From Syntrophotalea acetylenivorans (lineage in GTDB: Bacteria; Desulfobacterota; Desulfuromonadia; Desulfuromonadales; Syntrophotaleaceae), in contig NZ_CP015519.1 in assembly GCF_001887775.1 (NCBI RefSeq), positions 496,001-560,000 of the forward strand: a stretch of 64,000 nucleotides of DNA, read 5' to 3'. Shown here piece after piece: positions 17,338-25,840 of this stretch. Made by a program: the position numbers and the translations under genes. Each line of letters starts with the position of its first letter. Within the stretch, counting starts at the first letter, position 1. The notes under the pieces were generated by a model that searched no databases, had not been told where the DNA came from, and was given only the letters and a program-made list of their open reading frames with translations.

Positions 17338-18009
17338 CTAAAAATCGAATAAACTTTGCTGGACCTTTTTTTTCGGTTTTTTGGTGGCAGGTGCTTTTTT
17401 TTGTGCCGTAGATATTTTGGGTGATTCTTCCAGAACCTGGTCTTTTTGTTCCTGTCCTGGTGTTGGGTCTTCCCCGACTGGCTTGAGGTCTTGTGCTTTT
17501 TGCAGAATTGTTCCTTTGAGCAGTTGTTTGCGCCGCTCTCTTTGAAGAGACTTCTGCGCAGTGTTCAGGCGGTCTTGGGCGCTGCGCAGTTGTTTTTCAG
17601 CAGTTGCAGCCCGTTGCTCTGCATCAAGTAACTTTTTCTCCAGCAGCCTTTTCTGTTGCTGGGCGATTTGAAACTGTTGTGCGAAACGTAACTGTTTCTT
17701 CTCCGTTTCTTTTTTTAACTGGTCAATTTGCTGTTGCGCTTCCTTTATCTCCTTCTGACCTGCATGGCGGGCCTGAGCAGCGGCTTCTTCCAATTCGCTC
17801 AGCAGGGCATGGCGCAACCGGTCGGAGATGGTTGTTTCGACTCCCGCCTGTCCTGAACGTTCCCGTTGCCAGCGGCGATAGTGTTTGAGCACCGTGGTCA
17901 TCGACCCGCCGGTTCGCGCCTGAATGGCGCGGACGCTCAGCTGTTGAGACTTTTCCAGAACGGCACAAGCCTCGGCGACCTGCTCGTACCTGATACCTTT
18001 TCTGGGCAT
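17338..18009 (-). CDS. KfrA-like DNA-binding coiled-coil protein with C-terminal clamp motif
   Basis: A 223-residue protein. Residues 1-60 resemble the KfrA N-terminal DNA-binding domain (VAEACAVLEKSQQLSVRAIQ, then TGGSMTTVLKHYRRW). Residues about 75-165 form a long coiled coil rich in Gln, Lys and Glu. A Lys/Pro-rich linker leads to the C-terminus QQSLFDF (217-223), which resembles the beta-clamp pentapeptide. KfrA proteins are best known from plasmids, but no replication or partition gene is adjacent. It starts after AGGAGGG. Confidence 0.7.
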   Translation of the reverse strand: MPRKGIRYEQVAEACAVLEKSQQLSVRAIQARTGGSMTTVLKHYRRWQRERSGQAGVETTISDRLRHALLSELEEAAAQARHAGQKEIKEAQQQIDQLKKETEKKQLRFAQQFQIAQQQKRLLEKKLLDAEQRAATAEKQLRSAQDRLNTAQKSLQRERRKQLLKGTILQKAQDLKPVGEDPTPGQEQKDQVLEESPKISTAQKKAPATKKPKKKVQQSLFDF

Positions 18010-18395
18010 GCGAAACCCTCCTTGACTATAATGGCGTTATCGTAGCGCTATTTAAGGCCCCTGCCAAGTATAAAGTCCGTCATTTTCTACTCTTCAAAGA
18101 CGTAGTTTTCCTGCCGCCTTTTTATCTTCTTGCTAATAATCACTTCCTCGAATAGTAACGTAGGTTTGCTGTGTGGAGAGGTCACCGGAGGTGGAGGAGT
18201 TAAAGTAATTATTCAGCAGCAGGATCCAGGCCGGGTTATTGATTGGCAAATGGTTGCCGATTAGAGAAAATCTTGCATAATGTTAATTATATAGGGAATG
18301 AATCTTCTAGACAGTGCTCAAAAGGTTTTGGACATGTTCCAATTCACCCTGTGATTAGATAGAGCTGGCGCATCTAACGGGGTAAGGAGCCTATT
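18010..18395. other. Gene-free intergenic region
   Basis: The divergent spacer between the KfrA-like gene and the DUF3135 gene. It is AT-rich towards 18280 (AATTATATAGGGAATG) and probably contains promoters for both genes. I saw no RNA, repeat or convincing operator. Confidence 0.35.
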
Positions 18396-18749
18396 ATGGA
18401 AAGTCATATCCAAAAATCGGATAATATCTACGAGCAATTACAGGGGGTCTACCAAAAAGACCCGGAAGAATTTGAACGGCTTAGCAGCGACTTGATTCGA
18501 CAGGCATTGGATGATGTTCCCGATGAATTCAAAGCCCAGGCCTATGGAATCCAGCGCAAAATTGAACACCAACTCAAAAAATATAAAGATCCTATTGCGC
18601 GTATGAACGCAATGGTAGAAATATTTTGGCGCCAATTCCAAGAGTTTCAGGCGGTGATCAACGACCCCCGTGAGGTTCTTGAAAACAAGCGCCGTTGTGG
18701 CACATCGGCCAAGGTTTTACCCTTTAAGGAACCGGGCCCACATCATTAA
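18396..18749 (+). CDS. DUF3135-like small protein
   Basis: A 117-residue cytosolic, largely helical protein. The stretch from DPEEFERL through RKIEHQLKKYKDPIARMN resembles DUF3135, which shows a similar D-P-E-x-F opening followed by a charged helix and a K-x-P-x-A-x-x-x-x segment. Function is unknown. It has a good ribosome site (TAAGGAG) and its own terminator, so it is probably monocistronic. Confidence 0.6.
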   Translation: MESHIQKSDNIYEQLQGVYQKDPEEFERLSSDLIRQALDDVPDEFKAQAYGIQRKIEHQLKKYKDPIARMNAMVEIFWRQFQEFQAVINDPREVLENKRRCGTSAKVLPFKEPGPHH

Positions 18750-18765
18750 ATAATGCAGTTACTAA

Positions 18766-18799
18766 AACGCCTGTCGAAGAGGACAGGCGTTTTTTTTGG
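18766..18799 (+). terminator. Rho-independent terminator after the DUF3135 gene
   Basis: A 10-bp stem AACGCCTGTC/GACAGGCGTT (18766-18775 with 18782-18791) is followed by a run of T. Confidence 0.9.
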
Positions 18800-18885
18800 C
18801 GTAATGTAAAGCATACACTGCATAGGGGGCTTTTCTTTTTGCCTAAAGTGGTTTAATGTGGGTGGGCTTCGAGAAAGGACGGCAC

Positions 18886-19221
18886 ATGACTGAAAAGCGG
18901 CTGAGTCTCCGTAAAAATAGACGACTGGAACTTCGGTTCGGCCCGGATGAGCCGAAACGGATCGGTTTCACCTGCGATATTACCCGGCAGGGGTTCTTTA
19001 TCCAAAGCAGCAGCGTTTGTCGTCCGGGAACTCTGTTGATCGTTGTTATGGTTATGGCGAACAACCAGGAAGTCAGGCTGGAAGCAAGAGTCCAGTGGGC
19101 CAAAAGGGTTCCACCCAACCTTCTGCGGAGAGTTAAGAAAGGTGGGATGGGGGTCAAAATTATTCGCTTTTGTGCCGGTGAGGCAATCTATCATTCCTAC
19201 TGTGCGGCCCTCAATGCTTGA
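18886..19221 (+). CDS. PilZ-domain protein
   Basis: A 111-residue protein with the PilZ c-di-GMP binding signature: an Arg-rich RKNRRLEL near the N-terminus, then DITRQGFFIQ in place of D/N-x-S-x-x-G. It probably acts as a c-di-GMP effector, and the GGDEF-EAL sensor 4 kb away could feed it. ATG 18886 is preferred because AAAGGA lies seven bases upstream; an in-frame start at 18856 lacks one. Confidence 0.75.
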   Translation: MTEKRLSLRKNRRLELRFGPDEPKRIGFTCDITRQGFFIQSSSVCRPGTLLIVVMVMANNQEVRLEARVQWAKRVPPNLLRRVKKGGMGVKIIRFCAGEAIYHSYCAALNA

Positions 19222-19253
19222 GCGCCTTTCCCCTGAAATTACCTAGCTTATTA

Positions 19254-20645
19254 TCAGCCCACCTCGTTATATTTTCTGATCAAAAATTTTACCCCGAGTT
19301 CTTCTTCAACTATTTTACGACAGGATTCTACATCGATGCCCGGTAGGGTTACGACGCTGGCGGTTACCGACGGAATGTGTTTTTTAGCTTCCCGCAAAAA
19401 ATCTTTGACCGCTTCATATCCTGCTTCGCCGAAGTCCGACTGGCAAATTCGCTGATAATCCGCGGCATTGGCCGCGTTGAGAGATACGGAGATGGCATCC
19501 ACCAGACCGGCCAGCTCGGGGAGGATATTTCGTTGATGCACCAGATTGGCCTGGCCGTCGGTATTTATTCTGACCCGGACTCCTTGTTCGTGCAGCCAGG
19601 CGGCCACTTCTTTGACTAAATCCAGGCGAAGCAAGGGTTCGCCATAGCCGCAAAAAACCACCTCTCGATAGTTTTGAACGCTCCCGACAGCCCGTTTAAT
19701 CTCTTCAACGGTTGGCTCCCTTTTCAGCTTCAAGGCGTGGCCTTTAACGGTAAAATCCTTGAATTTTGCGCAAAAAACACATTGATTGCTGCAGCGGTTG
19801 GTGATGTTGAGATAAAGCGCATCACGTATTGGATAAGCAATGCGGCTGTTTTGATCTGGCTCGCCAATGCCGAATAAGCGAAAGGTGTTGAGGCGGGTAA
19901 TACGGGCGATATCGGCAAGCGATAGGCCTTTGATACGCGCCAGTTCCTCAGCCGTATAGCGAACGAAAGCCGGTTCGTTGCGTTTGCCCCGGCATGGTTG
20001 CGGGGCAAGGTAAGGGCAGTCCGTCTCCAGAAGAACGTGGTCGGTGCTGATGGCTTCAGCCACATCACGCAATGCCTGGTTGGCGGGGTAGGTCAAAGTG
20101 CCTGGGAAGGAAATATAAAACCCCATGTCGATGCAGGCTTGGGCCATAGCTAAATCGCCACTGAAACAGTGCAGTACTCCGCCGACTTGTTTCGCCTGTT
20201 CTTCCCTTAATATTTGCAGTACGTCCTGATGGGCCTCTCGATCATGAACAATAATCGGCAAGCCTACTTCTCTGGCCAGGGCAATCTGACGGCGAAAGGC
20301 CATTTGCTGAATATCGTGGGGGCAGTGATCGCGATAGTAGTCGAGGCCCATTTCACCGATGGCCACCACTTTGTCCTGTTGGGCGAGGGTCTTTAACTGG
20401 TCCATTGCCTCAATCGTGGCTTCACGAGCATCGTGAGGATGAATGCCGACAGCCGCATAGACTTCGGAATAGGTTTTCGCCAGTTCGACGCTGGCTCTGG
20501 AACTGGCGAGGTCGCAGCCGATGGTAAGTATATGGTTTACACCGGCTTCTTTGGCCGCCTCGATGACCTGTGGCAGATCATCGGCAAAACGTTTACTATC
20601 CAGGTGAGCGTGGGTGTCAATGAGGGCAGGGGAGTTATTGTTCAT
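19254..20645 (-). CDS. TatD-family deoxyribonuclease fused to a radical SAM domain
   Basis: A 463-residue fusion. Residues 1-260 are a TatD metal-dependent hydrolase (IDTHAHLD with H12/H14, GLDYYRDH, VHDREAH, HCFSG, ETDCPYLAP). Residues about 270-463 are a radical SAM domain with CSNQCVFC (C285, C289, C292) followed by GYGEPLLR, the usual SAM-binding GGEP-like segment. TatD proteins are 3'-5' DNases or D-aminoacyl-tRNA editing-type enzymes. The role of the radical SAM half is unknown. The start is ATG 20645 after GGAGA. It is the last gene of the tmk-holB-ricT-metG run. Confidence 0.88.
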   Translation of the reverse strand: MNNNSPALIDTHAHLDSKRFADDLPQVIEAAKEAGVNHILTIGCDLASSRASVELAKTYSEVYAAVGIHPHDAREATIEAMDQLKTLAQQDKVVAIGEMGLDYYRDHCPHDIQQMAFRRQIALAREVGLPIIVHDREAHQDVLQILREEQAKQVGGVLHCFSGDLAMAQACIDMGFYISFPGTLTYPANQALRDVAEAISTDHVLLETDCPYLAPQPCRGKRNEPAFVRYTAEELARIKGLSLADIARITRLNTFRLFGIGEPDQNSRIAYPIRDALYLNITNRCSNQCVFCAKFKDFTVKGHALKLKREPTVEEIKRAVGSVQNYREVVFCGYGEPLLRLDLVKEVAAWLHEQGVRVRINTDGQANLVHQRNILPELAGLVDAISVSLNAANAADYQRICQSDFGEAGYEAVKDFLREAKKHIPSVTASVVTLPGIDVESCRKIVEEELGVKFLIRKYNEVG

Positions 20646-20661
20646 CTTGGTTCTCCAACAG

Positions 20662-20685
20662 TAAGGGGCGCAAAAGCGCCCCTTA
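20662..20685. terminator. Intercistronic hairpin between metG and tatD
   Basis: A perfect 10-bp stem TAAGGGGCGC/GCGCCCCTTA with an AAAA loop. No T-tract follows on the minus strand, so it may be a processing or partial attenuation element more than a full terminator. Confidence 0.6.
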
Positions 20686-20712
20686 GCACAAACAACTATA
20701 TGAAGGTCTTGT

Positions 20713-22245
20713 TTACTCTGTTTCGATACGGGGAAAGAGGGGCGCTGCCTTGGCAATGGCGGTGCCCGGCTTAAGCAGACCCCAGCGACTGTTGTCACCC
20801 AGGTTCAGTTTTTCTTCGGGTTGACCAAGGGTTTCCATGATGCTCTGAGCGGTATCGGGCAGGAAAGGCCCGACCAGCAGGGCGACGATGCGCACGGCCT
20901 CGAGGAGATTGTAAAGCACAGTGCCGAGGCGCTCTTGCTGTGCGGGGTCTTTGGCCAAGGCCCAGGGACTGCTGTCGTCGATATACTTATTGGCGGCGCT
21001 TATCAGTTCCCAGATGGCTTGCAGGGCTTTATTAAAGGCCTGCTCGTTCATGAGTTGGTCGACTCGGTCAATAACCGGTGCAAACTGGCCGACGAAAGCC
21101 TTATCCACTTCGTTCAGAGCGCCAGATGCGGGTAGTACGCCATCAAAATATTTGTTGACCATGGCCGTAGAGCGGCTGACCAGATTGCCGAGGTCGTTGG
21201 CCAAGTCCGAATTAATGCGATGAATGAGCGAAGAGTGAGAAAAATCGCCGTCGAGGCCGAAGGGAACCTCACGCAGTAAGAAGTAGCGGATGGCGTCGGC
21301 CCCGTACTTGTCGATAAGCATGTTCGGTTCTACGACATTCGCCAGACTTTTGCTCATTTTCTGGCCTTCGACTGTCCACCATCCATGAGCGAACACCTTT
21401 TCCGGCAGAGGGATGCCGGCGGCCAGGAGAAAGGTCGGCCAGTAGACAGTGTGAAAACGAAGAATATCTTTGCCGATGATATGTACATCCGCCGGCCAGA
21501 ATTTATCAAAATTCTGATCGTTACCGTCGGGATAGCCGAGGGCGGTAATGTAATTAGTCAAGGCGTCGAACCAGACATAGATGACATGCTTTTCGTTGTC
21601 CGGCACCGGAATACCCCAGGAAAATGAGGTGCGGGAGATGGACAGGTCTCGCAGTCCTTCACGAACGAAATTAAGTATTTCATTGCGCCGGGAACGAGGC
21701 TGGATGAAGTCAGGATTCGCCTCAATGTGTTGCAGCAAGGCTTCCTGGTATTTACTCATGCGGAAGAAATAGGATTCTTCTTTTAGTTTGTCCGTCGGCC
21801 GGCCGCAATCCGGGCAGCAACTTTCAATGAGTTGGGTTTCGGTCCAGAAGGTTTCGCAGGGTGTACAATACCAGTCTTCGTATTCACCAAGATAGATATC
21901 GTCGGAGGCAAAAAGTTTTTTAAAGAGGTGATGAACCCCTTTTTTGTGACGTTCTTGCGAGGTACGGATAAAGTCTGTGTGGCTGATGTTGAGTTTGTCC
22001 CACAGAGCCTGAAACCGCTTCACTACACGATCGGCTAACTCCAGAGGTGTTTCCCCCTTGGCCTGGGCGGCTTTTTCAACCTTTTGCCCGTGTTCGTCGG
22101 TACCGGTCAGGAAAAAAACGTCATACCCCTGGGCTCTTTTATAGCGGGCCAGTACATCGCAGGCCACGGTGGTATATGCATGTCCGATGTGGGGTACATC
22201 GTTGACGTAATATATAGGGGTTGTGACGTAATAACGCTTATCCAT
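20713..22245 (-). CDS. metG: Methionyl-tRNA synthetase
   Basis: Charges tRNA-Met in the cytosol. The 510-residue protein starts TTPIYYVNDVPHIGHAY, containing the class I HIGH motif. Two zinc-type cysteine pairs (CTPC, CCPDC) lie in the connective domain, and KMSKS occurs as KMSKSLANVV. It ends after the anticodon-binding helices, without the C-terminal tRNA-binding OB domain of longer MetRS. The start is ATG 22245; in-frame ATGs further upstream lie inside ricT and would add an unrelated basic tail. It overlaps the ricT stop by 8 bp. Confidence 0.95.
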   Translation of the reverse strand: MDKRYYVTTPIYYVNDVPHIGHAYTTVACDVLARYKRAQGYDVFFLTGTDEHGQKVEKAAQAKGETPLELADRVVKRFQALWDKLNISHTDFIRTSQERHKKGVHHLFKKLFASDDIYLGEYEDWYCTPCETFWTETQLIESCCPDCGRPTDKLKEESYFFRMSKYQEALLQHIEANPDFIQPRSRRNEILNFVREGLRDLSISRTSFSWGIPVPDNEKHVIYVWFDALTNYITALGYPDGNDQNFDKFWPADVHIIGKDILRFHTVYWPTFLLAAGIPLPEKVFAHGWWTVEGQKMSKSLANVVEPNMLIDKYGADAIRYFLLREVPFGLDGDFSHSSLIHRINSDLANDLGNLVSRSTAMVNKYFDGVLPASGALNEVDKAFVGQFAPVIDRVDQLMNEQAFNKALQAIWELISAANKYIDDSSPWALAKDPAQQERLGTVLYNLLEAVRIVALLVGPFLPDTAQSIMETLGQPEEKLNLGDNSRWGLLKPGTAIAKAAPLFPRIETE

Positions 22246-23284
22246 TCTGGTCTCCTGATGGTTTGCTGTTGGCAGGGCGGCGCCTGGGTCTGCGACGGGA
22301 TTTTTTACGGGCTGGTTTGTCCCCATCACTACTTTCCGCCGTTTTTTGTTGCTGTTTTTGCTGCGGTTTCTTTGTCCGTTCCTTCGTCTCCTCGGCAGAA
22401 GCATTCTTGCGAGGACCTTGCCGACGGCCTGCACTTTGTTTGCCGCGGGTGCGGGAAGGGGCCTGGGGTTGTTTTTCCGCGGTTTTATCCAGCAGTTCCA
22501 GTTGGTCAACAGGAACCTCAACGCTCACGTTGTCTTCTCGCCTGACGGTCACTTTGCGGGCCAGAACGTTTTGAGACACCACCATGCCTTCCAGGCCCTC
22601 ATGTTTCACTTTGCGACCACATTTCGGCAGTCCCTTACGGTGGTCACGATAGGTGTCGTACTCGTAGTTGAGACAACAGAGCAGTCTTCCGCATTGTCCG
22701 GAAATTTTATTGGGGTTAAGAGCCAGGTTCTGTTCCTTGGCCATTTTTACCGATACCGGGGCGAAGTTGACCAAAAAGGTGCAACAGCAGAGGGCGCGAC
22801 CGCAGATTCCAAGGCCGCCGGTAATTTTGGCTTCGTCTCGTACACCAATTTGGCGCATCTCTATGCGAGTGTGAAAATGATGAGCCAGGTCTTTGACCAG
22901 GTCACGAAAATCAACCCGTCCGTCCGAGGTAAAATAGAAAATAATCTTCGAGGCATCGAAAAGATACTCAGCCCGGACCAGTTTCATGTCCATATTGCGG
23001 GACTGAATGCGTTGCTGGCAAAATTCGAAAGCTGTTTTTTCTTTAGCCGCCGATTGCTTAGCCATATTTATATCCTTGGCAGTGGCGAGGCGGAGTACAC
23101 TCTTTAGTTTGTCAGGGGCCTGGGAGGGTTCGCATTCCCTGGGCGAGGAAACGACGGTACCAAGGGATTGGCCGCGGTCTGTCTCAACGATGACTTGGTC
23201 TTGAGCAGCAAGGTCCAGGTTTTTGCACAGGAAGTCGTATTGTTTTCCGGCAGTGCGGAATTTAACCGAAACGATTCGAATCAT
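22238..23284 (-). CDS. ricT: RicT/YaaT-like PSP1-domain protein with long basic tail
   Basis: A 348-residue protein of the PSP1/RicT family. In Bacillus, RicT (YaaT) joins RicA and RicF in a complex affecting RNase Y. The core (1-265) has the family's cysteine clusters GICGRALCCC and CGRLLCCLNYE, which bind FeS in characterised members. The last 80 residues are a low-complexity Lys/Arg/Gln/Pro tail (RKKSRRRPRRRP). Position between holB and metG is conserved in many bacteria. Confidence 0.85.
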   Translation of the reverse strand: MIRIVSVKFRTAGKQYDFLCKNLDLAAQDQVIVETDRGQSLGTVVSSPRECEPSQAPDKLKSVLRLATAKDINMAKQSAAKEKTAFEFCQQRIQSRNMDMKLVRAEYLFDASKIIFYFTSDGRVDFRDLVKDLAHHFHTRIEMRQIGVRDEAKITGGLGICGRALCCCTFLVNFAPVSVKMAKEQNLALNPNKISGQCGRLLCCLNYEYDTYRDHRKGLPKCGRKVKHEGLEGMVVSQNVLARKVTVRREDNVSVEVPVDQLELLDKTAEKQPQAPSRTRGKQSAGRRQGPRKNASAEETKERTKKPQQKQQQKTAESSDGDKPARKKSRRRPRRRPANSKPSGDQNG

Positions 23285-23344
23285 AAGGCGTGTCGAATTG
23301 TCCTATCTGGGGAAAGCGGGTTTATAAAGCCGTGGTTGGTTTGC

Positions 23345-24313
23345 TCAAGCGACCAAGCGCATGAGTAAAACTTCAACGGCCAGTTGTCGATTGACGTTGC
23401 GGGCAAGCTGTCTGCGTGTCTGGTCCAGCGCAGACAATTTACCAAGCAGCGAGGATGTTGATTCTTCACTGGCGACTCGATGTATTTTGTTCATCAGGTC
23501 GATATTGACCAGTTCGTTTTCGGAACGCCCGTAGTGATAGAGGAGCAGGTCCCGATAAAATGCCTGAAAAATCTCGAGGATTTCCGGCAGAAGTTCTTTG
23601 TTCTGGGCCAGTTTTTCCGCAAAATTGAATAGTGGCAGTACGCTGCCCGGCGTCAATCCAGTCAGGGTCTTCAGCAGGTCGCGACGACCTTCTATATAGA
23701 GTTCGCGATCTTTGCCCAGGGCTTTTTTAAAGCTGCCGTTGGCTAAAGAGGTCAGGATGTGCGCTTCGGTTTCATCAATTGCCAGCTGCTCACAGAGGAC
23801 CTCCATGAGACGTTTACGTTCAATGCGGGCAAAGGGCAGGCGCTGGCAACGGGAACGAATGGTAATCAACAGAGCGTCCGGCTGAGCCGACAGCATAATA
23901 ATCAAGGTGTTGGCTGTCGGTTCCTCCAGAGTTTTTAGCAGGGCGTTCCCTGCTGCCAAATTAAGTTTTTCAGCGTCATCGATCACGCAGATTTTCTTGG
24001 GTGCTTCAAGGGGCCGGTAAGAAAGTTCCTTTTGCATGGTTCGAATCTGTTCGATTTTGATACTGCTGCCATCGGCTTCGACAAAATGCAGGTCGGGGTG
24101 ATTGTGGTGGTCCACCTTGCGACAGGCAGCGCAGTCACCGCATCCGGTACCCTGTTGGCAAAAAACCGCTCTGGCCAGGGCCAGTGCCATAAGCCGTTTA
24201 CCGATCCCCGAAGGGCCTTCAAAAAGGTAGGCGTGGGACAGCCTGTCGCTTGAAAGCGCTCGCCGGAGCAGGTCTTTCTGACGGTCGTGTCCGATGATGC
24301 TGGCAAAGGTCAT
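23345..24313 (-). CDS. holB: DNA polymerase III delta' subunit
   Basis: A clamp-loader subunit of 322 residues. It has an AAA+ fold with a modified Walker A (GPSGIGKR), a four-cysteine zinc module (CGDCAACRK preceded by a further Cys) and the SRC sensor segment IRSRCQRLPF. It is translationally coupled to tmk through a 4-bp overlap. Confidence 0.92.
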   Translation of the reverse strand: MTFASIIGHDRQKDLLRRALSSDRLSHAYLFEGPSGIGKRLMALALARAVFCQQGTGCGDCAACRKVDHHNHPDLHFVEADGSSIKIEQIRTMQKELSYRPLEAPKKICVIDDAEKLNLAAGNALLKTLEEPTANTLIIMLSAQPDALLITIRSRCQRLPFARIERKRLMEVLCEQLAIDETEAHILTSLANGSFKKALGKDRELYIEGRRDLLKTLTGLTPGSVLPLFNFAEKLAQNKELLPEILEIFQAFYRDLLLYHYGRSENELVNIDLMNKIHRVASEESTSSLLGKLSALDQTRRQLARNVNRQLAVEVLLMRLVA

Positions 24314-24960
24314 GAGCCTGTTCCAGAATCAAGGTACGCTTGCAGGCAGGCGATCAGTCGTTCGCTCACCTCGGCCGGGGTGCCGGTGGCGTCGATTACC
24401 TGCATGCGCTGCGGATCTTTTTGGGCAAGGAACAGGTAGCCTTCCCTGACCCTCTTGTGGAAATCGAGAGACTCTTGTTCAAATCGCCCTTCGTCGCACA
24501 TGTTTTGCGTGTCGTTGCGTTCTAAAGCCCTTTTCAAGCCGGTCTCGTGGGGCATGTCGAGTAACAGGGTTAGGTGAGGCCGACAGTCGCCACTGGCCAG
24601 TGTATTCAGCTCCTCGATAAGATCAAGGTCGAGACCGCGACCATAACCCTGGTAGGCTAGAGTCGCATCGGTATAGCGATCACAAAGTACGATTTGCCCC
24701 TGCTTCAGGGCCGGTTGTATGACTTCCGCTACATGCTGGGCTCTAGCCGCAGCGTAGAGCAGTAGCTCAGCGCGATTCTCAAGAGCATCGTTGGCGGGGT
24801 TAAGTAAAATTTCTCGTATGGCGTTGGAGATAGGGCAACCTCCCGGCTCACGGGTGGTAACAACATTATAGCCTTGGCCACGAAGAAGTTCTGCCACCTT
24901 AGCAATCTGGGTTGTTTTTCCGCTGCCTTCAATGCCTTCAAAGGTAATGAAATGTGCCAT
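24310..24960 (-). CDS. tmk: Thymidylate kinase
   Basis: Phosphorylates dTMP to dTDP. The 216-residue protein has the P-loop FEGIEGSGKTTQ, the DR motif TREPGG and the CDRYTDATLAYQGYGRG substrate loop. It heads the minus-strand run tmk-holB-ricT-metG-tatD and diverges from rnc. Confidence 0.95.
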   Translation of the reverse strand: MAHFITFEGIEGSGKTTQIAKVAELLRGQGYNVVTTREPGGCPISNAIREILLNPANDALENRAELLLYAAARAQHVAEVIQPALKQGQIVLCDRYTDATLAYQGYGRGLDLDLIEELNTLASGDCRPHLTLLLDMPHETGLKRALERNDTQNMCDEGRFEQESLDFHKRVREGYLFLAQKDPQRMQVIDATGTPAEVSERLIACLQAYLDSGTGS

Positions 24961-25132
24961 GCGCAGAGTGCCCCTTAAGTAAATCGTGCAATTATAGGAA
25001 CGGGCCGGTCAAGAATCAAGAGTAAAAGCTGTAAAGGGTCAGCATGTTGTTGCCTTAATCGGACCCATTGTGTAAGATTATCGCTTGTTCTCAGCCGTTT
25101 AACCTCTAAGTTTTGCTCGATTTGGAGATGCT

Positions 25133-25840
25133 TTGCAAACAGATCAAGACATGCAGTGTCTGCAGGATAATCTCGGCTATCGGTTTTCCGATAGTTCTTT
25201 GTTGATCGAAGCTCTGACCCATAAATCGTATAGTAACGAACAGCGCGGAGATCTCGTAGCTTGTAATGAGAGGCTGGAATTTTTGGGCGATGCGGTACTG
25301 GACCTGGTTGTCAGTCGCTATATGTTTCGATGTTTCCCTGCAGCCCAAGAAGGAGAGCTTACCCGGATTCGGGCCGAGGTGGTTAGCGAAAAAGGTCTCT
25401 CCATAGTCGCCAGGACATTGCAACTCGGCCACTTTTTACGTCTTGGGCGGGGCGAAGAGCGCAGTGGCGGTCGAGAAAAAGACAGTCTGATGGCCAATGC
25501 CCTTGAGGCCTTGCTGGGTGCGGTATTCAGCGACGGCGGTTTTGATTCGGCCTGTGTCCTGGTTGAGCGGCTGTTCGCCAAGTCAATCGCCGAGGCGGCC
25601 CAGCGTAAACATGGACTCGACCATAAGACCCATTTGCAGGAGATAACCCAGGCTCGTTACGCTCAGATTCCCGACTATGTGCTCGTTAGCGAGGATGGGC
25701 CAGAACATCGGCGACACTATACTGTCGAGGTACGGTTGGCTGATAAACCTCTCGGTCAGGGGCAGGGCAGTACAAAGAAAAAGGCCGAGCAACTAGCTGC
25801 TTTGGTTGCTATCTCCAGATTATCGGATAGCGAGGGATGA
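25133..25840 (+). CDS. rnc: Ribonuclease III
   Basis: Cleaves double-stranded RNA in rRNA processing and mRNA decay. The 235-residue protein carries the signature NERLEFLGDAVLDLV and a second catalytic segment ANALEALLGAVFSDGG. A C-terminal double-stranded RNA-binding domain follows, ending KKKAEQLAALVAI. The likely start is TTG 25133 after GGAGA; ATG 25151 is an alternative without a good ribosome site. The stop overlaps the next gene (ATGA). Confidence 0.92.
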   Translation: MQTDQDMQCLQDNLGYRFSDSSLLIEALTHKSYSNEQRGDLVACNERLEFLGDAVLDLVVSRYMFRCFPAAQEGELTRIRAEVVSEKGLSIVARTLQLGHFLRLGRGEERSGGREKDSLMANALEALLGAVFSDGGFDSACVLVERLFAKSIAEAAQRKHGLDHKTHLQEITQARYAQIPDYVLVSEDGPEHRRHYTVEVRLADKPLGQGQGSTKKKAEQLAALVAISRLSDSEG

